Shown here in pieces: positions 24,587-32,422 of a DNA stretch of 64,000 nt (its first letter is position 1; every line of letters begins with the position of its first letter). The notes beneath the pieces are model-generated. The model saw only the letters and a program-made list of their open reading frames with translations. It did no database searches and was not told where the DNA came from. The position numbers and the translations under genes are program-made. Source of the DNA: Stappia taiwanensis (GTDB lineage Bacteria; Pseudomonadota; Alphaproteobacteria; Rhizobiales; Stappiaceae); contig NZ_BMCR01000002.1 of the NCBI RefSeq assembly GCF_014635285.1, forward strand, positions 620,001-684,000. The letters run 5' to 3'.

Positions 24587-26911
24587 ATGCAGATGCACAC
24601 CCAACTGCTCGAAGACAGGATCCGGACCGCCGAGCGGTTCGACGAGGCCTCCGCCCTGCAGCATCGCCTGTTCCAGACCGCCTTCGACCGGCACATGCGC
24701 CGTCTTCAGGAAACGCTGACCGAACGCAGCGGCTCCGTCACCATCCAGTCCCAGAACATCTTCAACCGGATCACCGCGCAGCCCTCGCCGGCAAGCCTGA
24801 TCGATGCCTGGAACGCCTATCTCACGGACGCCGGCCAGCGCACGGTGCTGACGCTCGACACCTTGCGCAAGCGCGGCGACCTCTTCACCGCCCATGAGGC
24901 GGCGGGCACCCCGCCGGTGCTGATCTACGACTACGACATCGTGCTGGACGGCGCCGACCTGCCGCGCCCCTGCAACTACATGCTGTTGAAGATCCTGCCA
25001 CCGGACGGCATCGAGGTGTTCGACTGGAAGCGCCCTTACGTGATCATCGACCCGCGCGCCGGCCATGGCCCGGGCATTGGCGGCTTCAAGCCCGACAGCC
25101 AGGTCGGCGTCGCCCTGAAGGATGGCCACCCGGTCTATTTCGTCGCCTTCCGCCCCACGCCGGAAGACGGCCAGACCCTTGCCGACGTCACCCAGGCGGA
25201 AGCGGCCTTCCTGCGCGAGGTGCACCGGCTGCACCCGGATGCACCGCGCCCCATCGTCATCGGCAATTGCCAGGGCGGCTGGGCCGGCGCCATTCTCGCC
25301 GCCACCAACCCGGACCTGGCCGGGCCGCTCGTGCTGAACGGCGCGCCCATGTCCTACTGGTCCGGCCAGCTCGGTCAGGATCCGATGCGCTACACCGGCG
25401 GCATCGTCGGCGGGGCGCTGCCGGCCATTCTCGTCTCCGACCTTGGCGGCGGCATCTTCGACGGCGCCAATCTGGTGATGAACTTCGAGCTGCTCAATCC
25501 CGGCCGTACCTGGTTCCGCAAGTATTACGACCTGTTTTCCAGCATCGACGATGGCGACCAGCGCTTCCTCGATTTCGAGAAGTGGTGGGGCGGCTTCTTC
25601 CTGATGAACGGCCCGGAGATCCGCTGGATCGTCGAGAACCTGTTCGTCGGCAACCGGCTGGCGCGCAACGAGGCCCGGCTGGAAACCGGCTGCCCGATCG
25701 ACCTCAAGGCGATCCGCGCGCCGATCATCGTGTTTGCCTCGCGCGGCGACAACATCACCCCGCCGCAACAGGCACTGAACTGGATCCCCGACAGCTACGC
25801 CGACGAAAGGGAGATCGAGATCCGCGGCCAGCGCATCCTCTACATGGTGCATGAGCAGGTCGGTCATCTCGGCATCTTCGTGTCATCCTCCATCGCCCGG
25901 CGCGAACACACGCAGATGACCTCGACCCTGAAGACCATCGAGGCCCTGCCCCCCGGTCTTTACGAAATGATGATCGAGGATGTGGCCGGGGTCGGCGATG
26001 AAAAACGCTTCACCGTCAGCTTCCACAAGCGCAAGCTCGCCGACATTGAGGCCTATAGCGACAGCGGCCGGGCCGAGGAGCCGGCCTTCGCCGCCGTTGC
26101 CCGCATGTCGGAAGCCCTGGTGGAAGGCTACGAGACCACCTTGCGCCCGCTGGTTCAGGCATCGGTGACCAAGGAAGTCGCCGACGTCCGCCGGTCCTTG
26201 CACCCCTTGCGTCTGCAGCGGCGCATCTTCGCCTCCGACAATCCGATCACCGGCGTTCTGGCCCCGGCCGTCGAGCGGGCGCGGGCCGAGCGCAAGAAGG
26301 CGGCGCCCGACAATCCGTTCCTGGCCGCCGAGCGGTTGTGGGCGGATATGGTGGAGACCGGCTGGAACGTGTTCCGCGACACACGGGCGATGCTGTTCGA
26401 AACCGCGTTCCTTGCCACCTATGCCAGCCCGCTGGGCTTCTGGTATGGCGCCCCCCGCGCCGCCTCTCGGGCGCAGACGCCGATGCAGGACCTGCGCGCG
26501 CTGCCGGAGGTGCTCTCCGCCCTCGACCGCGCCGGGACGGGCGAGCTGTCCGAGGCGGTGGTGCGGATGCTGGTGCTGATGGCCGATACTCGCGGCGACG
26601 TGCGGCGCGACCGGCTGCAGCGCTCGGCCGAAGTGCTGTCGACCCGCCCACCCTTCGACACCATGGATACCGCCGCCCGGGCGCGCATGATCCACGAGCA
26701 GACGCTGATCGCCCATTTCGAGCCCGAACGCGCCCTCAATACCCTGCCGCTGTTGCTGACCGACCATGCCGACCGGCAAAAGGCGCTCGGCATGGTCGAG
26801 TATGTCGTCGGCGATCCGGACGAGATGGAGCCGGACACCCGGCACATGCTAGAGCGGATGCGCCGCCTTCTCGATGCTGATCCGGCCACTCCCGCCGTCA
26901 GCGGTCTGTAA
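24587..26911 (+). CDS. DUF3141 alpha/beta-hydrolase
   Basis: The 774-residue cytoplasmic protein matches DUF3141. It has a nucleophile elbow with cysteine, GNCQGGW near residues 226-232, preceded by PYVIIDPRAGHGPGIGGFK and followed by IVFASRGDNITPP (likely acid) and HEQVGHLGIF (likely histidine). That Cys-Asp-His pattern recalls class I/III PHA synthases, which also use cysteine. A helical C-terminal 300 residues is specific to the family. The ATG at 24587 is five bases after AAGGA. Its tail overlaps by 63 bp the 3' end of the converging 1237-residue gene. Function is unproven; acyl-transfer or PHA-related chemistry is the best guess. Confidence 0.85.
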   Translation: MQMHTQLLEDRIRTAERFDEASALQHRLFQTAFDRHMRRLQETLTERSGSVTIQSQNIFNRITAQPSPASLIDAWNAYLTDAGQRTVLTLDTLRKRGDLFTAHEAAGTPPVLIYDYDIVLDGADLPRPCNYMLLKILPPDGIEVFDWKRPYVIIDPRAGHGPGIGGFKPDSQVGVALKDGHPVYFVAFRPTPEDGQTLADVTQAEAAFLREVHRLHPDAPRPIVIGNCQGGWAGAILAATNPDLAGPLVLNGAPMSYWSGQLGQDPMRYTGGIVGGALPAILVSDLGGGIFDGANLVMNFELLNPGRTWFRKYYDLFSSIDDGDQRFLDFEKWWGGFFLMNGPEIRWIVENLFVGNRLARNEARLETGCPIDLKAIRAPIIVFASRGDNITPPQQALNWIPDSYADEREIEIRGQRILYMVHEQVGHLGIFVSSSIARREHTQMTSTLKTIEALPPGLYEMMIEDVAGVGDEKRFTVSFHKRKLADIEAYSDSGRAEEPAFAAVARMSEALVEGYETTLRPLVQASVTKEVADVRRSLHPLRLQRRIFASDNPITGVLAPAVERARAERKKAAPDNPFLAAERLWADMVETGWNVFRDTRAMLFETAFLATYASPLGFWYGAPRAASRAQTPMQDLRALPEVLSALDRAGTGELSEAVVRMLVLMADTRGDVRRDRLQRSAEVLSTRPPFDTMDTAARARMIHEQTLIAHFEPERALNTLPLLLTDHADRQKALGMVEYVVGDPDEMEPDTRHMLERMRRLLDADPATPAVSGL

Positions 26912-29900
26912 GCCGCCCTCGGCTATCTCGACCAGCTCGGCCACCGCCACGCCGATCGACCCGAGATAGCCGACGACGAGCAGCACCTCGCCGATGATCG
27001 CCGGCACAAAATACGTCGCCTCCTGGATGTCGGGCACGAACAGCGCCCGCGTTCCCTGGCCGGGAATGACGTTGCACAGTGCCCGCGCCAGACCGAGCCG
27101 CGCCACCGTGTCGTGGTTGGGCGAGGCGCAGTAATTCCACACCACCATGCCGAAATTGGCCCAGCCCCACAGGGTGATGGTCAATTCGCCGGTGTAGACC
27201 CGCGCGCGCCCGGCCGGCAGTTTCAACACCAGAAGCCCCCGGGTCGGTCCGGCGATCACCTGGCAGATCCAGATGGTTCCGGCAAAACCCGGATCCCCGG
27301 CCGGACAGCTTGGCGCCGGTGCACCGGGCCGGATCAGCCAGGGCATTGTGAAAATGGTGGTGACGTAGCGCATCAGCACCGAGACGCCGCCTGCCAGCAG
27401 CTTGCCGCCCGGCGTCCATTTGCCCACGTAATTCTTCATTCCATCGGGCAGTCTCGTCGGGGTGTCCGCCTTCACCAGCGCGGTGGCGCTGAAGACGCCG
27501 GTCAGCGTGTCGGTGAAGATCCGCACGAACATCGCCCCCGAATAGACCCCGAGCGAGACGCAGGCGACAACCGTCTCCAGCGTGCTGTTGAAGACCACCT
27601 TGCGGCTGGTCGGGATGCCGAATTTCGACTTGATCCAGTCGACGGTGACATAATCCTTGTAGGCATCGAGCGCCGCCTGATCCGGAAACGGCGCCTTGCC
27701 GGTCGCCAGCTTGTAGATCAGCGTTCCGGGAATGGCGACCAGATAGGCGGCGATGTCGATCACCCGGATCGACAGGCTCTTGCCGGTGAACAATTTGTAG
27801 AGCTGGGAGAGAATCGGGATTTCCCATTCGGCGAACAACAGGTCGCGGAAGGATTCCACCACCTCCTTGATCAGATCCATCAAGGTGGCGATCACCGTCT
27901 TGGCCGCATCGAGCGCATAGAGCGCAACGCTCTCCATCACCTTGACGATGCCGCTCATCAGGAGGTTGAGCGCGTTGTTCGGATCGTCGCCGATGGCGGT
28001 GAAATACTCGATCGCCTCGTTGAACGCCTCCTTGCCCTCGCCATACTGGAAGTCGTTGGCAAGGTCCTCCAGCATCTTCAGGAGCCCTTCGAGCGAACTC
28101 GACAGGGCGGAGCTGCTCATCAGGCTGACCGTGGTGGCCCCGCGCTCTCCGGCCTGCCCGCCGTTTTGCTCATAGGCGTTGGCGAACAGGTTATGCTCCA
28201 TCTGGTAGGACTGTTCCTCGGTCATCGGCTGTTGCGAGGAGAACTGGTCGTAGGTCGGATTGTCCTGCTTGTTCAGCTCCTTCAGAAAATCATCCACCGT
28301 CGCCTGCAGATTGTCCTTCATGGTGTCGATGCCCGACAGAAGGGTCTGTTTCACCGCTTCCACCCCGCCGACGGTGAAGTCTAGAAGCACGTCGACGCTG
28401 TGCCGCACCGCCTCCGCCGTGCGGACGAAATCGCCGATGTTGAACAGGAAGGCGAGCCACTCGAACAACTGCTCCAGCTTCACCTTCAGCCAGTTCCACA
28501 CCCCTTGCACGAAGTCGAAGGCCTGCTGGGCAAACTCGATGATCGCCTCGAACACCTTGCCGCCGATCTCGAACAACACCCGGCCAATGCCTTCCACCAC
28601 CTCCACGACGATCCGGGTCAGCTTGTCGACCACATCGCCGACGAAATTCTTGATGCCGTTCCACACATCGCCCCAACCGATGCCAAGGAAGCCATTGGCT
28701 TCCGCCCCCATCGCCTTCAGCCGCGAGGATTTCCATTCCGCGACCTCCGCACTGGTCATCGGCACGTATTGGGGGAAGCCGGAGGTGAAGTCGATGGCCC
28801 AGGAGGTGCCTTCAAGCGCCGCCAGATTGAGCCGGGGGTTGAAGCCGCGCGCCGCATTGCGCCGCGAAACGAAGAGATAGCTGATCTTGTCGCCACCACC
28901 GGCTTCATCCTGCGCGGCGATCTGCATCGACGCCTCGGTGATCTTCTGCAGGCTCTCGGCGTATTCATCGCTCGACCGGTATTCCGCCGGCAGCAGATAG
29001 GCGCCGGAGGCGTCCTTGGCATTCTTGATGTCATCCACCGACAGCGTGGCCAGCTTGGCCTGCAGCTGCCGATTGGGCTCCACCACCAGCGGCGCTCCGG
29101 CCAAGGTCGAGGGGGTCTCCACATAGAGCGTTGCCGCGGCCAGCGCATTGGCCTTCTGATAGATCACCACCTTGCCGTTCGGGCCGGTCTCCACCATCAC
29201 CCGGTTGAGCTGGCTGCATCGGTAGGATCGTCCATCGACGAACAGGGTGACGAGACTGGAGGCCTGGATCGACACGGGCACGAAGCTCGCCGGCATCCCC
29301 CCCTCGTCGAGCACCACCAGTTCCAGCGCATGGGTCTGCACCGGGACCATCTCGTTGTCGCCGCGAAACAGCTCGATGCTTTCCTCGAACCATTGCTGCG
29401 TGGTCGGCGCCTGCCAGAAGCGGGTCAGGTCGCCGCCGGCGGATACCGTGTAGGCCTCGGCATAGCCGGCCAGATCGCGGCCGAGCGCGAAGATCGTCGC
29501 CTCGGAGCCCGGATCGCTCGGAATCTCGTTGCCGAGCGGAAACAGCGTGTTCCAGACCGGATCGGCGCGACGGCCGCTGCCGGGCACCTCCCCGGCGCGC
29601 CAAAGCCGCCCATCGGTACCGATGCCGAACACCTGCAAGAGATCGTTGAAGCACTGCGAGGCGTAGACGCTGGTCAGCGCCACCGTCTGCCCCGGGTCCA
29701 CATAGATCCAGTCATCGAACTGCTTGATCGTCCCGGCCTGATATTTCTTCTCCCGCTTCAGGAGCAGCTTGCCGCTGTCCTTCTCCACGGCAAAGATCGC
29801 CAGCCGGTCGTCTTGGTCGACCACCACCGAAAGCGCGGTCGCCTTCTTGAGGCCCAGCACCCGGAGGCTTGAGGTCCGGTCGCTGGTTTCGGAGAACAGC

Positions 29901-30562
29901 ACCTCGTTGTCCCGGCCGATGGCGAAGATGGCCGATTGCACCGTGCTGTTCTCCACCACGGCGATGGCCTTCACCTCCGCCTGGGTTCCGCCCGGCCCCA
30001 TCACCGGCGCCCAGACCGGGCCGGCCCAGTCATTGCTGCCGGGCTTGAAGAAGTTGTTGGCCAGGAGGCCATAGTCCGTTCCCGGCACATCCAGCATCAC
30101 ATTGACGTAGATATTGCCGGTGGCGCCGCGCGCCCCCTTGAACTGACGGATCGACTCCGTCGCTTTCGCCGGCGAGGTTTCCTGCTGGAAGTAGGCGCCG
30201 GTGCTCTGCTTGTACTCGGCCAGCCGCAACCGGCCATTGCCGCCAAGGGTCAGGATGTTCGGCGTGTCGCTGCCCTCGCTCGAGGAGGTGTAGAGATAGA
30301 GCTGCCGGCCGGTGATGTTCAGGTCCAGCTCATGATAGGGCGCTTCGGCATCCTCCCCCCGGCGCAGGCGGAACACCTCATCGTTGGTGCCGATGGTGTA
30401 GAGGTCGAGATTGCCCGCCTTGTTGGCGAAGGTCTTGATATCCGTTCCGCCCAAGGCCGGACGAAACAGCTGGAAGGTTTCCATGTATTTGGTGCTGGCC
30501 CGGATTGCAGGGCGCTCGCCGGTGGGGGTTTCAGCGAGAACAGACCTTGGCATCATCGTCAT
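26849..30562 (-). CDS. Large protein of unknown function: beta-propeller-like N-terminus, helical/hydrophobic C-terminus
   Basis: The 1237-residue product is not recognised. Residues 40-395 hold repeated beta-blade-like units such as AIFAIGRDNEVLF, LAIFAVEKDSGKLLL, LLQVFGIGTDGRLWR and ATIFALGRDLAGY, resembling lectin-type beta-propellers. Residues 405-485 look Ig-like, with SFVPVSIQASS and LFVDGRSYRCS. Residues 620-765 are long amphipathic to hydrophobic helices (IKNFVGDVVDKL, WNWLKVKLEQLFEWLAFLF), and the last 280 residues contain several hydrophobic segments and a few cysteines. There is no signal peptide. GGGAGG precedes the ATG at 30562. It is the last and largest gene of a four-gene unit. 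The architecture would suit a binding-plus-membrane-insertion protein, but no toxin family is established. The 3' end overlaps the DUF3141 gene. Confidence 0.75.
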   Translation of the reverse strand: MTMMPRSVLAETPTGERPAIRASTKYMETFQLFRPALGGTDIKTFANKAGNLDLYTIGTNDEVFRLRRGEDAEAPYHELDLNITGRQLYLYTSSSEGSDTPNILTLGGNGRLRLAEYKQSTGAYFQQETSPAKATESIRQFKGARGATGNIYVNVMLDVPGTDYGLLANNFFKPGSNDWAGPVWAPVMGPGGTQAEVKAIAVVENSTVQSAIFAIGRDNEVLFSETSDRTSSLRVLGLKKATALSVVVDQDDRLAIFAVEKDSGKLLLKREKKYQAGTIKQFDDWIYVDPGQTVALTSVYASQCFNDLLQVFGIGTDGRLWRAGEVPGSGRRADPVWNTLFPLGNEIPSDPGSEATIFALGRDLAGYAEAYTVSAGGDLTRFWQAPTTQQWFEESIELFRGDNEMVPVQTHALELVVLDEGGMPASFVPVSIQASSLVTLFVDGRSYRCSQLNRVMVETGPNGKVVIYQKANALAAATLYVETPSTLAGAPLVVEPNRQLQAKLATLSVDDIKNAKDASGAYLLPAEYRSSDEYAESLQKITEASMQIAAQDEAGGGDKISYLFVSRRNAARGFNPRLNLAALEGTSWAIDFTSGFPQYVPMTSAEVAEWKSSRLKAMGAEANGFLGIGWGDVWNGIKNFVGDVVDKLTRIVVEVVEGIGRVLFEIGGKVFEAIIEFAQQAFDFVQGVWNWLKVKLEQLFEWLAFLFNIGDFVRTAEAVRHSVDVLLDFTVGGVEAVKQTLLSGIDTMKDNLQATVDDFLKELNKQDNPTYDQFSSQQPMTEEQSYQMEHNLFANAYEQNGGQAGERGATTVSLMSSSALSSSLEGLLKMLEDLANDFQYGEGKEAFNEAIEYFTAIGDDPNNALNLLMSGIVKVMESVALYALDAAKTVIATLMDLIKEVVESFRDLLFAEWEIPILSQLYKLFTGKSLSIRVIDIAAYLVAIPGTLIYKLATGKAPFPDQAALDAYKDYVTVDWIKSKFGIPTSRKVVFNSTLETVVACVSLGVYSGAMFVRIFTDTLTGVFSATALVKADTPTRLPDGMKNYVGKWTPGGKLLAGGVSVLMRYVTTIFTMPWLIRPGAPAPSCPAGDPGFAGTIWICQVIAGPTRGLLVLKLPAGRARVYTGELTITLWGWANFGMVVWNYCASPNHDTVARLGLARALCNVIPGQGTRALFVPDIQEATYFVPAIIGEVLLVVGYLGSIGVAVAELVEIAEGGLQTADGGSGRISIEKAAHPL

Positions 30563-31439
30563 GGGAGCCTCCCGGACTTGAGGATGGGAAAACGGGTATC
30601 TCGGCCAGCGCCAGCAGCCGGTCGCGGCAATGCCGGGCCGCCTGCAGGGCCGGGGCGCGCCAGATCGGCCGGCCATGCGCGTTGCAATAAAGCGCGCGCT
30701 GCCGCGGCCGGCCGGCGTTTCGGTCGCGGGCATCGTCCCCGTGGGCCGCAACCTGCGCATGGGCCGGACGCAGCGCCTCGGCGCCAAGGTCCAGCGCCCG
30801 CGCCAGCGCGATTTCCAATTCGCACGGGTCGGCGTAATAAGGCGCGAAGGCGCGCAGTGCGGAACGCGACAGATCGCACTCCCGGCAGGCGGCGACCACT
30901 GCCCTTGCCGCCGGAGCGCTCTTTACCGGATCGCAGCCGGCAGCGGCGAGACAGGCAAGGATGTTGATGTTGACGATCAGGTCCACCGGACTGTCCTCGC
31001 CGGGGGCAACGAACCAGGTGCGATAGAGCGCGGGCCGCAGGAACGGGGGATCGCCCCCGCCTTCCTCCCCATCCTCATTTTCTGGCGGGTAGAAATGGAA
31101 TGCGCCGGCAAGATCGGGCGCGGCACAGGTCTCGATAAAATCGAGCGCCCGCGCCCGCGCCCGCCTCAGTGCCCTGCAATCGGGACCGGCCAACAGGCCA
31201 CGCCCCTCGCCCTTTTCGATCAGTTCGGTCATGAGCAGCGCCACCTGGGCGGTCACGAAACAGGTTTCATCGGCGATGCTCCGATCCCCGGCCGCCACAT
31301 GGGACGGGAATGCGCCGCGCTCGGCCTGCTCCGCCAGCAAGGCCGCCACGGAGGCGGAAAGCGCGCCATCCGCCCCCTGCGGCCCGCGATATTTCCAGGC
31401 TCCGCCGTGCGGCGCCATGTCACCCAACCGGTCAGGCAT
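30531..31439 (-). CDS. Unknown protein, likely alpha/alpha-toroid fold
   Basis: The 302-residue product contains segments typical of alpha/alpha-barrel proteins of the terpene-cyclase/squalene-cyclase-like superfamily: GAWKYRGP at the start, SIADETCFVTAQVALLMTEL near residue 55, YRTWFVAPGEDSPVDLIVNINILACL near residue 140 (quoted here as YRTWFVAPGEDSPVDLIVN), and YYADPCELEIALARAL later. A catalytic DxDD motif is absent, so a known cyclase activity is not supported. It is soluble with no signal peptide. The start at 31439 has GGGGAGG upstream and overlaps the previous stop by eight bases; its own stop overlaps the next gene by 32 bases. Third gene of the unknown unit. Confidence 0.7.
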   Translation of the reverse strand: MPDRLGDMAPHGGAWKYRGPQGADGALSASVAALLAEQAERGAFPSHVAAGDRSIADETCFVTAQVALLMTELIEKGEGRGLLAGPDCRALRRARARALDFIETCAAPDLAGAFHFYPPENEDGEEGGGDPPFLRPALYRTWFVAPGEDSPVDLIVNINILACLAAAGCDPVKSAPAARAVVAACRECDLSRSALRAFAPYYADPCELEIALARALDLGAEALRPAHAQVAAHGDDARDRNAGRPRQRALYCNAHGRPIWRAPALQAARHCRDRLLALAEIPVFPSSSPGGSHDDDAKVCSR

Positions 31440-32418
31440 CGCCCGCCTCCCCTTGTGGCCGGCTGGCGGCAACCGTTGCGGTGACCTGCATCGGCAGTTC
31501 GGGTGCCAGCACCGCGCCAACCAGCCCATGTCCGGGAACCGCGCGCGCATCGGTGAGCCTGGCATAGGCGTCCTGATCCCAGCCCGCCGCCCGGCCGACC
31601 CGCAGGATCGCCTCGCGCACCCTGTCCGGCGGTCCGAGCAGGGCCTCGGCGACCGAGTACCAGGTGAAGGCCTGAGGCCGCCCCTGCCCGTCAAAGGCAT
31701 AGCTGAAGCCCATGTCATAGGAAGGCAGCTCAAAGCGGATGCTGCGCCGGGTCAGCGCCGCCACCAACGCCACCACCTCGCCGCCGCGCTCCGGAAGCCG
31801 GAGCCGGGTCAGCAGTGTGTCCAGCTCCTTCGGGAACAGCCGGTCGCAGCGGTAGTAGAGTTCCAGCCCGCCGCTGCGGGTATCCAGCCCGATCATGCTC
31901 AGCCGCAGGCCGCGCGACGGCAACACCGGCGCCCTGCCACAGACCTCCTCCTCCCAGGTCTCCCAGGGCGCGCCGCGCGGCACATCGAGATAGAGCTTGC
32001 TACGCAGGATCCCGCCGATGACACGATAGCCGAGCCAGCCACCGAACCGGCTGCCATGCGCCCTCTGCCAGGCGGCGACCCGTTCCACATGGCGCGCCTG
32101 ATCGGGCGACAGCGCTGCGGTCAGCCCGGACAGGCACGACAGAAGCCGTGCCCGGGCGCCCGCGCCAGGACAGGGGTCGGCGCTGACCCGCAGCTCTCCG
32201 GACGGCCAGACGAAAGCGACTTCCAGCGGCGCACCGGCCGGTGTCAGATCGCTGGGCGCACCGCCTGCGTCCTGATCCGGGCCTTCGCCGACGGCCTGTC
32301 GCAACAGGCGCAGCTCCTGTGAAGCGGGGCAACCGAGCTGGTCCAGCGAGGCGACCGGAATATGATTCCAGGCCATCTGCGGGATCGTCTGCCCGGCGCC
32401 CCCGAACAGGGCGGACAT
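31432..32418 (-). CDS. Unknown protein with prenyltransferase-barrel-like features
   Basis: The 328-residue product has alternating beta/helix segments: SRFGGWLGYRVIGGILRSK, KLYLDVPRGAPWE, RLSMIGLDTRSGGLELYYR and HGLVGAVLAPELPMQVTATV. The pattern of paired long strands with charged inward residues resembles ABBA/DMATS-type prenyltransferase barrels, but no family motif is decisive, so this is only a structural suspicion. No signal peptide or membrane helix. It starts four bases after the stop of the 782-residue gene, with GAGGG just before the ATG, and overlaps the next gene. Second gene of the unknown unit. Confidence 0.65.
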   Translation of the reverse strand: MSALFGGAGQTIPQMAWNHIPVASLDQLGCPASQELRLLRQAVGEGPDQDAGGAPSDLTPAGAPLEVAFVWPSGELRVSADPCPGAGARARLLSCLSGLTAALSPDQARHVERVAAWQRAHGSRFGGWLGYRVIGGILRSKLYLDVPRGAPWETWEEEVCGRAPVLPSRGLRLSMIGLDTRSGGLELYYRCDRLFPKELDTLLTRLRLPERGGEVVALVAALTRRSIRFELPSYDMGFSYAFDGQGRPQAFTWYSVAEALLGPPDRVREAILRVGRAAGWDQDAYARLTDARAVPGHGLVGAVLAPELPMQVTATVAASRPQGEAGDA

Positions 32419-32422
32419 GCCC

